DNA from: Nonomuraea terrae | GTDB taxonomy: Bacteria > Actinomycetota > Actinomycetes > Streptosporangiales > Streptosporangiaceae | Direction of reading: 5' to 3' | Length of the DNA stretch: 53,190 nucleotides | NCBI RefSeq assembly: GCF_004348995.1 | Contig: NZ_SMKQ01000036.1 | Coordinates: forward strand, 1-53,190 | Shown here: one piece after another, positions 32,101 through 39,635 of the stretch | Position numbering within the stretch: position 1 is the stretch's first letter | Layout: each line of letters starts with the position of its first letter | Program-made: the position numbers and the translations under genes | The notes under the pieces: model-generated | What the model was told of the DNA's origin: nothing | Seen by the model: the letters and a program-made list of their open reading frames with translations, nothing else | Databases searched by the model: none

Positions 32101-32364
32101 ATGGCGAGATACGTGTTGCACCTGGCCTTCGACGGCGACCCCCGGCGGCTGGCAGCCCGCCCCGCGCACCGCGACCACCTGCGGCGGCTGAAGGAGGAGG
32201 GACGGCTGCTCACCGCCGGGCCCTGGGCGGACGACAGCGGAGCCCTGCACGTCTACGAGGTGGCGGACGAGGCAGAGCTCCGCGACATCCTGCGCGAGGA
32301 CCCGTACACGGCGGTGGACGGCTACGAGATCGTGCTCCTGAAGGAGTGGACCCCGATCCTGTAG
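32101..32364 (+). CDS. YciI-family protein, 87 aa
   Basis: Small ferredoxin-like-fold protein with the family opening YVLHLAFDGDPRRLAARPAH, the central HRDHLRRLKEEGRLLTAGPW (His-Asp and the conserved GPW), and the ending DPYTAVDGYEIVLLKEW. The YciI fold resembles muconolactone isomerase; most members have no known reaction. The ATG is eight bases after TAGCGT (32087-32092) and has no ribosome site, so the message may be leaderless. Divergent from the Crp/Fnr gene, 74 bases apart. Confidence 0.9.
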   Translation: MARYVLHLAFDGDPRRLAARPAHRDHLRRLKEEGRLLTAGPWADDSGALHVYEVADEAELRDILREDPYTAVDGYEIVLLKEWTPIL

Positions 32365-32374
32365 CCACCGCCGC

Positions 32375-34780
32375 TCATGTGCGCTTCCAGAAGGGCGCGC
32401 GCGGTCCGCCGCCGGGGGCGCCCGGTCCGCCGGAGGCGCCGCCGCCTGGGGCGGGCGGCCGCTCGTCGCTCGCCAGCCTGGTCAGGACGGCGACGGCGTG
32501 GTCGTGGAGGGCTCGCGCGTTCGCGCCGGGGCGTTCGGCGGCCTCCAGGTCGCGGGCCAGGCGCTCCAGGTCCTCGTTCCCGCCGAGGTAGGCCGCCAGA
32601 GCGGCCAGGCGGGTGCCGAGGTCGGCCAGGTACAGCAGGTCGGGCGCCGGGAGGGCCCGCAGGCGGTCCAGCTCGGCGACGAGCTGGGGCCTGACCGACT
32701 CCGGGCGGTGCCCGCCGCGGCCACGCCGGCGACCCGGCGCGGGCGCCGGGGAGATCGGCGGCTGACCCGGCGGGTACCGCCGCACACCGGCGTCCGGCCC
32801 GCCGAAGCCGGGAACGGACACGTCACCGCCACCGGCGAGGAACTCCGGCCGGGCGGAGCCGAGGCCAGGACGCGGCAGCCCCATGCGCGAGGCGGCCTGC
32901 GGTGCGGCGGTGGGCCCGGCGGTGGGCCCGGCGGTGGGCGCGGCGGCCAGCATCGCGCCGAACCCGCCCGCCATCGGCGCCTGCGGCATCTCCCACCCGC
33001 TCGGCGGCTCGACCGGCTGGATCACGCGGTGCTCCGGCTCGCCGCCGGCGACCTCGCGGGTGTCCACCGCCACGTACGCGGTGAAGCGGCACAACACGCC
33101 GTGCTCCAGGGACGTCCGCACGATCCTGGACTCCAGATCGTGCTCGCCCATGGCGTACCGGTCCTCCAGCTCCCGCAGGTGGGCGCGGGCCCAGACGGCG
33201 CGCAGGGCCGGGGTGTCCACGGTCACGCCCTGGACGTGCTCCTCCCACGGCCCGCCGGCCGCCATCCCGCGCACGGTGACGGTGGAGCCCTCGCGGCAAC
33301 GCCCGTACACCCGCAGGGGGACGCCAGGGAAGATCGAGCCGAGATGCGTGACCGTCTCCGGCTCGACGTCGAGACCCTTCAGCGACAGGTCGGTGACCAG
33401 GGGAGCGCCGATCCGGCGGTGGATGTGATCCATCGCGGCGTCCAGCCGGTCCTCCGACTCGACCAGCTCGCATCGGCCCGCGCCCAGCCCGGCCAGCCGG
33501 CCGAGGAATCCGGCGTTCACCGCCCGGTCGATGCCGACGGTGTGCACCCGCATCGCCGACAGCGCGCCGCCGGCCTGCTCCAGGATCTGGTCCTCGTTGC
33601 CCACCTGGCCGTCGGTCACCAGCACCACGACGCGTTCGCGTTCGCCCTGCGCGCCGAGCAGCGCCACGGCCTGGCGCAGCGGCGTGAGCAGCTCGGTGCC
33701 GCCGCGGGCGTCGACCCGCGACAGGTGCTCGACCGCGCGGTAACGGTTGCGGTCGGACGCCTCCACCAGCCCCTCGAACGCCTGCTCCACCACGGAGTCG
33801 AAGGTCAGCACCGCGAACCTGTCCTGCGGCGTCAGCGTGTCGACGATACGCGCGGCGGCCCGGCGGGCGCAGACCATCTTCCAGCCGCTCATGCTGCCGG
33901 AACGGTCGAGCACCAGCACCAGGTCGCGGGGCGTCCGCTGGGTCTGCAGCGGCGGCGGGAGCAGGGTCAGCGCGAACGTGCCCCGCCCGTCGAGCTGCAG
34001 CGACGTGGACGCGTCGAACGTCAGCCGCAGGATGAAGTCGCGGTCGAGCCGCTCGCCGGGGCGCAGCCGTACGGTGCCGCCCTCCTCCTCCACGACGTGC
34101 AGGCTGGAGGCCAGCTCGCGCAGTTCCAGGCCGGCGGCGTCCACGTCGGCGCTCAGCGACAGCCGGACCGGGTCAGGGAAGCCGGGCAGCAGCACGGGCG
34201 GGCTGATCCTGGAGGCGTCGGGCACCGCGTCGGTGTCGGGGGCCGTGCCGTCGCCGGCCGGCTCGCCGTCGACCGGGCTGCCCGGGATGTAACGCGGGGC
34301 CACGACCAGCGGGAAGCGGAACGTGGCCGCGCCGTCCTCGTACGGGAGCGGCTGGCTCATGGTGAGGCGGACCGAGACGCGCTCGCCCGGCAGGATGTTG
34401 CCCACCCGGATCGTGAACACGTCGGGCCGGTCCTCCTCGGCGATGGCGGCCCGTTTCCCCTCGCGCAGCGCCCGGTCGTAGTCCTGCCTGGCCTGGCCGC
34501 GTTCCTTGAGCACGCCCTCGACCACCCGGTCGTCGGCCTCCATCCGGAACCCGGTCACGGCCGCCCGGTCGGGCAGCGGGAAGACGTACGTGGCCTCCAG
34601 CGTGACGTCGAACGGGTTCGTGAAGTCCTGCGTGACCTCGACCCCGGCGACGAGCCCGGAGATGGCGGCGTGCACGTCGACGCTTTCGAGCGGCAGGTTG
34701 CCGCGGCCCGTCCGCAGCGCGCCGAACCCGGCGTCGGGCACCGGCAGGCACCGTGCGGGCTCCAGCGAAGTGATGTTCAT
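32375..34780 (-). CDS. VIT plus von Willebrand A domain protein, 801 aa
   Basis: The N-terminal vault/inter-alpha-trypsin (VIT) domain (about residues 20-150) contains TQDFTNPFDVTLEATYVFPL, YDRALREGKRAAIAEEDR and FTIRVGNILPGERV. A VWA domain (about 285-455) has the MIDAS metal site DRSGSMSG, a Thr in DARGGTELLTPL and an Asp in LVTDGQVGNE, so metal-dependent protein binding should work. A beta-rich third part follows, then a Pro/Gly-rich linker with PTAG repeats. The helical C-terminal end (650-780) is LVAELDRLRALPAPDLLYLADL, split by normal variation. There is no signal peptide or TM, so intracellular. The ATG overlaps the MerR stop, so it is co-translated. The partner is unknown. Confidence 0.9.
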   Translation of the reverse strand: MNITSLEPARCLPVPDAGFGALRTGRGNLPLESVDVHAAISGLVAGVEVTQDFTNPFDVTLEATYVFPLPDRAAVTGFRMEADDRVVEGVLKERGQARQDYDRALREGKRAAIAEEDRPDVFTIRVGNILPGERVSVRLTMSQPLPYEDGAATFRFPLVVAPRYIPGSPVDGEPAGDGTAPDTDAVPDASRISPPVLLPGFPDPVRLSLSADVDAAGLELRELASSLHVVEEEGGTVRLRPGERLDRDFILRLTFDASTSLQLDGRGTFALTLLPPPLQTQRTPRDLVLVLDRSGSMSGWKMVCARRAAARIVDTLTPQDRFAVLTFDSVVEQAFEGLVEASDRNRYRAVEHLSRVDARGGTELLTPLRQAVALLGAQGERERVVVLVTDGQVGNEDQILEQAGGALSAMRVHTVGIDRAVNAGFLGRLAGLGAGRCELVESEDRLDAAMDHIHRRIGAPLVTDLSLKGLDVEPETVTHLGSIFPGVPLRVYGRCREGSTVTVRGMAAGGPWEEHVQGVTVDTPALRAVWARAHLRELEDRYAMGEHDLESRIVRTSLEHGVLCRFTAYVAVDTREVAGGEPEHRVIQPVEPPSGWEMPQAPMAGGFGAMLAAAPTAGPTAGPTAAPQAASRMGLPRPGLGSARPEFLAGGGDVSVPGFGGPDAGVRRYPPGQPPISPAPAPGRRRGRGGHRPESVRPQLVAELDRLRALPAPDLLYLADLGTRLAALAAYLGGNEDLERLARDLEAAERPGANARALHDHAVAVLTRLASDERPPAPGGGASGGPGAPGGGPRAPFWKRT
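32906..32941. repeat. 12-bp tandem repeat, three copies
   Basis: GGCGGTGGGCCC occurs at 32906-32917 and 32918-32929, and with one change at 32930-32941, inside the linker of the VIT/VWA gene. It encodes the PTAG repeats. Confidence 0.8.
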
Positions 34781-35604
34781 AGGAGTTTCCTCTCTTCGAG
34801 CACCGCGAGCAGCGGCCCGGCCGCCGCCAGCACCGCCTGTACGTCTTCCTCGGACAGGGCCCGGGCCGTGTCCAGCACGATCCGCACCCGTTCGCCCAGC
34901 CTGATCCCGGTGACCGTCTGCCCGGCGCCGGTCGGGCGGTGGGCCGGGACTGTGGCGGAGCGCGGCGGACGCCAGGCGTCCCCGGCCCGGGCCGGGGCAC
35001 GGCGGGTCTTGAGCGCGTCCGGCGCCGTGCTCGCCGCAGGGGTGCCCGCCGCAGGGGTGCCCGCCGTGGGGGCGCGTGGAGCGGGGCGAGTCTCCGGGCG
35101 TTCGGCCCAGAAGCGGCCGCGGGACTGGCCGTCACCGGCAGGACCCTCCGCGGCGCCGCCGGTGGGTGGCGGGCCGAGCGGAGAGCTCGCGGACGGCGCG
35201 CGCCCGGGTGACGGTGAGACGGCCGGCCGGGCCTGGTCCGTGAGGGCCGGCGGGGCCTGGTCCGTGAGGGCCGGCGGGCCCTGGTCCGGGAGGGGGAGCC
35301 GGGCCGCGGTCTCCAGCATGCGGTCGGTCGCGCCGGCCAGGGCGGTCTGGATCTCGGCGATCGAGTGGCCGGCCGCCTGCAGGCGCTTCACGGCCACGAG
35401 TTGCAGCAGGTGACGGCGGCCGTAGCGGGCGACCCGGCCGCGCCGGGCGAGCGGCGGGTCGACCAGGCCGATCGTCGTGTACCACCGGATCAGCCGCTCG
35501 CCGGGCACGTCGCGGACCCGGCCGCTGGCGGGCGGGGGAGCGTCGGAGCGCAGCGCGCGCGCCGCGTGCTCGGCCAGCTCGCCGATGGTCCAGGTGTCGC
35601 TCAT
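34777..35604 (-). CDS. MerR-family regulator with long disordered linker, 275 aa
   Basis: The N-terminal winged helix (residues 1-75) reads TIGELAEH, then GERLIRWYTTIGLVDPP and GRRHLLQLVAVKRLQAAG, split by normal variation. A dimer helix (HSIAEIQTALAGATDRML) follows. Residues 105-215 are a disordered Ala/Pro/Thr-rich linker made partly of repeats (PALTDQAP, AAGTP). The last 60 residues form a separate conserved-looking domain (RLGERVRIVLDTARALSEEDVQAVLAAA, split by variation) that may sense the signal or contact the VWA partner. It is far longer than usual MerR proteins (110-150). The upstream 9-bp dyad suggests autoregulation. It overlaps the VIT/VWA gene by four bases. Confidence 0.87.
   Translation of the reverse strand: MSDTWTIGELAEHAARALRSDAPPPASGRVRDVPGERLIRWYTTIGLVDPPLARRGRVARYGRRHLLQLVAVKRLQAAGHSIAEIQTALAGATDRMLETAARLPLPDQGPPALTDQAPPALTDQARPAVSPSPGRAPSASSPLGPPPTGGAAEGPAGDGQSRGRFWAERPETRPAPRAPTAGTPAAGTPAASTAPDALKTRRAPARAGDAWRPPRSATVPAHRPTGAGQTVTGIRLGERVRIVLDTARALSEEDVQAVLAAAGPLLAVLEERKLL
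35232..35279. repeat. 24-bp tandem repeat in the MerR linker
   Basis: CCTGGTCCGTGAGGGCCGGC begins two 24-base units (35232-35255, 35256-35279) that differ at one base, and a diverged third copy follows. They encode the PALTDQAP repeats. A second run of 15-base repeats lies at about 35029-35075 (AAGTP). Confidence 0.8.
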
Positions 35605-35614
35605 ACCTTCACGA

Positions 35615-35639
35615 TGACACTGTCACTATTACAGTGTCA
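35615..35639. promoter_or_regulatory. MerR-type operator dyad
   Basis: TGACACTGT (35615-35623) and ACAGTGTCA (35631-35639) form perfect 9-bp arms around seven bases, 11 bases before the MerR start. On the minus strand the outer arm supplies a TTGACA -35 box, the usual MerR layout. The same dyad could also act on dps, 76 bases away. Confidence 0.7.
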
Positions 35640-35715
35640 ATGATGCAGTCGGAAGAACGCCCTTCCCGATTTCGTTGTCACTAGGGAAAGTCCGACCGAC
35701 GGGGAGGAACTACTC

Positions 35716-36183
35716 ATGGCTACGATCACCGGCCCGCTTTCGGGTGATGCCAGGAACACCGTCGCGGAAGTACTCCAGGGCACGCTGGTCGACCTCATTG
35801 ATCTGTCTCTGGTCGCCAAGCAGGCTCACTGGAACCTCATAGGTTCCCACTTCCGCCCGATCCATCTCCAACTCGACGAACTGACCGACCTCGCCCGGCA
35901 GCACATGGACGCCATCGCGGAGCGCGCCGTCGCCATCGGCGTCAACCCCGACGGCCGCTCCGCCACCGTCGCCCGTTCCACCAAGCTGGCGCAGCCGGAC
36001 GGCGGCTGGATCGAGGACGGCAAGGTCGTGGCGACCGTCACCGACATCCTCGACGGCATCAGCAAGCGCATGTACGAGCGCATCCGCGCTGTCGATGAGC
36101 CCGACCCGGTCACCCAGGACCTGCTGATCGCGGTGGCCCAGGACATCGACAAGCAGCACTGGATGTTCCAGGCACAGCACTGA
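35716..36183 (+). CDS. dps: Dps-family ferritin-like DNA-protection protein, 155 aa
   Basis: Dodecameric iron-storage protein that oxidises Fe(II) with peroxide and shields DNA. The intersubunit ferroxidase ligands are in KQAHWNLIGSHFRPIHLQLDE (His, and Asp-Glu 12 residues on), split by normal variation, then MDAIAERAVAIG. The four-helix length is standard. The N-terminus (ATITGPLSGDARN) is short and lacks the lysine-rich tail that E. coli Dps uses for DNA binding, so DNA binding may differ. GGGGAGG lies just before the ATG. It is followed by a strong terminator and is divergent from the MerR/VWA operon. Confidence 0.95.
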   Translation: MATITGPLSGDARNTVAEVLQGTLVDLIDLSLVAKQAHWNLIGSHFRPIHLQLDELTDLARQHMDAIAERAVAIGVNPDGRSATVARSTKLAQPDGGWIEDGKVVATVTDILDGISKRMYERIRAVDEPDPVTQDLLIAVAQDIDKQHWMFQAQH

Positions 36184-36236
36184 CAGGCCCAGCACAGGCA
36201 TCGCCGAAGGGCGGTGCCGGTGGTGCGCCGCGGGAG

Positions 36237-36260
36237 GCCCGGGCCGAGCGCCCGGGCTTT
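36237..36260 (+). terminator. Terminator after dps
   Basis: Perfect 8-bp arms GCCCGGGC (36237-36244) and GCCCGGGC (36250-36257) with a 5-base loop, then TTT. Confidence 0.75.
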
Positions 36261-36372
36261 CGCCTGCCGCAGGCGAATCTGCCGGAACGTCGTGCTGGTG
36301 TGCTCGGGCCCGCGCATGCCGTAAGCGGCACGTAAGAGGTGACCGGCCCTTGCCGATCTAGCGTGCGGGTCT

Positions 36373-37029
36373 ATGAGCAACACGCAGATCGTCGTGCTCG
36401 CCAAGCGGCCGCGCCCCGGTTTCGTGAAGACCCGGCTGACGCCGCCGTACACGCCGGAGGAGGCGGCCGAGCTGGCCGCCTGCGCGCTGCGCGACACCCT
36501 GGACGCCGTCGCCGCCACCCCCGCCGCCGCCCGCGTGCTCGCCGTCGACGACGTACCCGGCTTCCACGCCGACCCCCGCTTCGGCGGCGGTGCCGGCTTC
36601 ACGGTGATCGGGCAGCGGGGTGGCGGGCTGGATGAGCGTCTGGCCGGGGCGTTCGGCGACGCGTACGCCCGCTGCCCCGTCCCCGTGCTCCTCGTCGGTA
36701 TGGACACTCCGCAGGTGACCCCCGAGCTGCTCTCCCGGGCCGCGGCGGCGCTGGACGGGTGCGACGCCGTCTTCGGGCCGGCCGCCGACGGCGGGTTCTG
36801 GCTGCTCGGCCTGCGCCGCGCCGACCCCGCCCGGCTGCTCGGCGTCCCCATGTCCCGGCCCGACACCGGTGCGGCCCAGTTGCGCCGCCTGGACGGACTG
36901 TCCGTCGCCACGCTGCCCGTGCTCACCGACGTGGACGACGCCGCCTCCGCCCGCGAGGTCGCCGCCCGCGCCCCGCGCACCCGCTTCGCCGCCGCCCTCG
37001 CCCGCCTCGCCGCCGGGGCCACCCGGTGA
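36373..37029 (+). CDS. DUF2064 / TIGR04282-family glycosyltransferase-like protein, 218 aa
   Basis: GT-A nucleotidyl/glycosyltransferase fold related to CofC. The nucleotide motif is VVLAKRPRPGFVKTRLTPP (residues 7-25). Others are LLVGMDTPQVTPELL (a DxD-like DTPQ), VFGPAADGGFWLLGLRR and DTGAAQLRRL, and the closing LPVLTDVDDAAS. These are all signatures of TIGR04282. The exact donor and acceptor are unknown. The ATG lies eight bases after TAGCGT (36359-36364) with no ribosome site. Its stop overlaps the start of the methyltransferase gene (GTGA), so the two act together. Confidence 0.88.
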   Translation: MSNTQIVVLAKRPRPGFVKTRLTPPYTPEEAAELAACALRDTLDAVAATPAAARVLAVDDVPGFHADPRFGGGAGFTVIGQRGGGLDERLAGAFGDAYARCPVPVLLVGMDTPQVTPELLSRAAAALDGCDAVFGPAADGGFWLLGLRRADPARLLGVPMSRPDTGAAQLRRLDGLSVATLPVLTDVDDAASAREVAARAPRTRFAAALARLAAGATR

Positions 37030-37652
37030 TCGGCGAGCTGTACGCCGACTCCCTGACCGGAGCCGAGACCGACATCGAGTACGAGGACGGTCGCCGCCGC
37101 CCGCTCCACGCCACGCGCTGGCTCGAACCCATCGACGGCGACGAGGTCATGCTGTCGCGCTGCTCGGGCCCCACCCTCGACGTCGGCTCGGGGCCCGGCC
37201 GGCTGACGGTCGCGCTCGCCCGGCGCGGTGTGGTGGCGCTCGGCATCGACGTCACCCCGCACGCCGTCCGGCTGACCAGGCTCGCGGGCGGCATGGCCCT
37301 GTGCCGGGACGTCTTCGGGCCCGTACCGGGGGCGGGTCGCTGGACGACCGCGCTGCTGGCCGACGGCAACATCGGCATCGGCGGCGACCCGCCCGCGCTC
37401 CTGCGCCGCATGCGCGAGCTCGTCCGGCCGGGCGGCGAGGTGATCGCCGAGCTCGCCCCTCCAGGCGCCCCCACCCGTGCCGAACGGGTGCGCCTGCGCC
37501 GCGGCACGGTCACCGGCCCCTGGTTCCGCTGGGCCGACGTGTCGGTCTCGGACGTGTCGCGTCTCGCCCACGACACCGGCTTCACGGTGACGACCTGCGA
37601 CGAGGCGTCCGGCCGCTGGTTCGCCTGCCTCCGACGGACCCACCGAGCCTGA
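37026..37652 (+). CDS. Class I SAM-dependent methyltransferase, 208 aa
   Basis: Rossmann-fold methyltransferase with motif I TLDVGSGPGRLTVALARRG (near residue 50), an acidic residue at the end of strand 2 (VVALGIDVTP), and the post-I region LLADGNIGIGGDPPALLRRM, split by normal variation. A substrate domain follows. The GTG start overlaps the DUF2064 stop. Gene pairs of TIGR04282 transferase and methyltransferase are frequent in actinomycetes, often with a sulfite-oxidase-like gene; here such a gene exists but far away (49925). The acceptor is unknown. Confidence 0.87.
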   Translation: MIGELYADSLTGAETDIEYEDGRRRPLHATRWLEPIDGDEVMLSRCSGPTLDVGSGPGRLTVALARRGVVALGIDVTPHAVRLTRLAGGMALCRDVFGPVPGAGRWTTALLADGNIGIGGDPPALLRRMRELVRPGGEVIAELAPPGAPTRAERVRLRRGTVTGPWFRWADVSVSDVSRLAHDTGFTVTTCDEASGRWFACLRRTHRA

Positions 37653-37852
37653 ACGGGCCGCCCGATGCCGCGCCGCCATGCGGCAGGTCCGAAGAAAGGG
37701 GGAGCGCTCGGCGGGTCAGGGCATCCGCGGGCTGCACCCTGCGTGGGTGAGCGGGTGCGGCGGGGTGGGGTTTGCGCAGAGTTTGGTGTCGCGAGTCTCT
37801 GCCATTCATGTCCGTGCGGTCGACTAGCGTGGCATCCAGAGGGAGGCCCACG

Positions 37853-38875
37853 ATGTCCCACAAGACTCTCCTCCGCACGGGCCCGCTCGTGCCGGGCGGC
37901 GTCAGCCCGTACGGCCCGATCGGCCTGCCGGGCGAGGGCGGTCTCGCGCTGCCCCCGCACTTCACCGGCCGGGTCGTGGCCCGTTCGGGCGCCAAGCTGG
38001 CCGGTCTGACCTGGCACGCGGCCCCCGACGGCGGCGCCTGTTTCCCCGACGGGAGCGGCTGGATCTACGTGTCCAACTCCGAGCTCCCCCTGCTCGGAGG
38101 CGCCTCGGCCGTGCGTTTTCGCGCCGACGGCGGCATCGCCGACGCCTACCGCATCCTGTCCGGCACCGACCTCAACGGCGCCGGCGGGGCCACGCCGTGG
38201 AACACCTGGCTGTCGTGCGAGCTCGGCCACCGCGGCCGCGTCTTCGAATGCGACCCGTACGGCGCCCGTGCCGCCCGCCCCCGCCTGGCCATGGGTCGCT
38301 TCAAGCACGAGGCCGCCGCCTGCGACCCCGAGCGGGGCGTGATCTACATGACCGAGGACGAGCCCGACGGCTGTTTCTACCGGTTCCGGCCCGGCGACTG
38401 GGGCGACCTGACGGAGGGCACGCTGGAGGTGCTGTGCTCCTCGGGCCGCTGGCGGCCGGTGCCGTCACCGGCCGCGCTCCTGAAGGAGGCCCGCCACCAG
38501 GTCGAGGACGCCCGCCACTTCGACCGCGGCAACGGCTGCCACTACGCGGGTGGCGTCTGCCACTTCACCACGAGGGGCGACTGCGGCCTGTGGGCGTACG
38601 ACGCCGAGGCGGGCACGCTGGAGCGGCTCGGCGGGGGCGTGCGCGCCATCACCGCCGCCCCCTCGGGCGACCTGTACGCGGCCGGCACCGGCACCCGGAT
38701 CGACCTCATCGCCCCGGACCGCGCGGTGACCCAGTTCCTGCGGCTGGAGGGTCACGACGGGGCCGAGCTGACGGGCCTGGCGTTCTCGCCGCGCGGCGAC
38801 CGTCTCTACTTCTCGCTCAGGAGCGGCCGGACCGAGGGCCTGACCTTCGAGGTCTCAGGACCGTTCCGCGCCTGA
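37853..38875 (+). CDS. PhoX-like (DUF839) protein, 340 aa
   Basis: Beta-propeller of the PhoX/DUF839 family, which includes Ca/Fe-dependent alkaline phosphatases. Visible family blocks are GGACFPDGSGWIYVSNSEL, NGAGGATPWNTWLSCEL, GRFKHEAAACDPERGVIYMTED (split by variation), DGCFYRFRPG and LTGLAFSPRGDRLYFSLRSG. The Glu and Asn metal positions of the NSE and TWLSCE motifs are present. Unlike PhoX it has no Tat signal at the ATG 37853 start (GGGAGG upstream), so it appears cytoplasmic, and it is shorter than secreted PhoX. The activity is therefore uncertain. Confidence 0.82.
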   Translation: MSHKTLLRTGPLVPGGVSPYGPIGLPGEGGLALPPHFTGRVVARSGAKLAGLTWHAAPDGGACFPDGSGWIYVSNSELPLLGGASAVRFRADGGIADAYRILSGTDLNGAGGATPWNTWLSCELGHRGRVFECDPYGARAARPRLAMGRFKHEAAACDPERGVIYMTEDEPDGCFYRFRPGDWGDLTEGTLEVLCSSGRWRPVPSPAALLKEARHQVEDARHFDRGNGCHYAGGVCHFTTRGDCGLWAYDAEAGTLERLGGGVRAITAAPSGDLYAAGTGTRIDLIAPDRAVTQFLRLEGHDGAELTGLAFSPRGDRLYFSLRSGRTEGLTFEVSGPFRA

Positions 38876-38907
38876 CGGCGAGGTTCCGGGCCCGGTCCGC
38901 GCGGGTC

Positions 38908-39501
38908 TCAGCCGAGGTAGCGCACCAGCAGGTGCTTCAGCTCGGCCACCAGCTCGGCCGAGCGTTGCGGCGGTGACGAGGTGACCATCGGCATCACCGC
39001 CTTCACCATGGCCAGCGCCATGGTCCCCATGAGCCGGGCGCGTTCCTCGGGCAGCCCGGGGGAGCGGCGCCGCAGCATGTCCGCGATCCGCAGCGCGACG
39101 TCGTCGTGCAGCCGCTGCGACGCCGCGGCGAACCGGTCGCCCGTCGCCGTGCCGTACAGCAGCGACCAGTACGCCGGCGACTCGCTCTTGAACCGCACGC
39201 TCTCGTCCACCAGCTGTCCGACCAGCGCCTCCAGCGGGATGCCGGGGGTGACGGCGGCCAGCCGCGCGGACCAGTACTCGGCCCGGTCGACGGTGTAGCG
39301 GGCCACCAGCCCGTCCAGGATCTCCTCCTTGTTCCGGAAGAACTGGTACAGCGTCCCCGGCGACACCCCCGCCCGCGCGGCGACCTGGTTGGTCGTCATG
39401 TCCGGATAGCCGAGCTCGGCGATCACCGCTTCGGCGGCGTCGAGGATCTCGGCCATGCGCTTCAGGCCGCGCGCCTGCCGGCGGACCGTGCGTTCAGTCA
39501 T
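38908..39501 (-). CDS. TetR/AcrR-family regulator, 197 aa
   Basis: HTH at residues 15-62: ILDAAEAVIAELGYPDMTTNQVAARAGVSPGTLYQFFRNKEEIL, split by normal variation, with the standard recognition helix VSPGTLYQFF. The helical C-terminal domain ends LVAELKHLLVRYL. The ATG at 39501 is used; longer reading would run through the promoter. It is divergent from an MMPL-family exporter, the classical repressor/pump pair, with an imperfect dyad over a TTGACA promoter between them. Confidence 0.92.
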   Translation of the reverse strand: MTERTVRRQARGLKRMAEILDAAEAVIAELGYPDMTTNQVAARAGVSPGTLYQFFRNKEEILDGLVARYTVDRAEYWSARLAAVTPGIPLEALVGQLVDESVRFKSESPAYWSLLYGTATGDRFAAASQRLHDDVALRIADMLRRRSPGLPEERARLMGTMALAMVKAVMPMVTSSPPQRSAELVAELKHLLVRYLG

Positions 39502-39511
39502 GCGTCCCTCG

Positions 39512-39541
39512 TTGACAAATGCGAGCTTTAACTTGTATTTC
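39512..39541 (+). promoter_or_regulatory. MMPL promoter with overlapping TetR dyad
   Basis: TTGACA (39512-39517) and TATTTC (39536-39541) are spaced by 18 bases and point to the MMPL gene. The dyad AAATGCGAG (39517-39525) and CTTGTATTT (39532-39540) matches at 7 of 9 positions and covers this promoter, so TetR binding would block it. Confidence 0.55.
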
Positions 39542-39590
39542 TGAAGGCCTACAAACACGAGTAGTTTACCGATTTTTCGGGAGTTCCCCC

Positions 39591-39635
39591 ATGAAGAGCG
39601 TGATGACCAGGACGGTGGCGGCGCGATGGCGGTGA
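39591..39635 (+). CDS. Possible 14-aa upstream peptide overlapping the MMPL start
   Basis: An ATG at 39591, preceded by GGGAG, opens a 14-codon frame (MKSVMTRTVAARWR) that stops inside the beginning of the MMPL gene. It could couple translation to the MMPL start, which itself lacks a strong ribosome site. No conservation can be judged. Confidence 0.25.
   Translation: MKSVMTRTVAARWR

Noticed and set aside
32498..35413. A 971-codon frame opposite the VIT/VWA and MerR genes
   Set aside because: It is the complement of two well-supported genes and has a low-complexity His/Arg/Gly composition with no domain.
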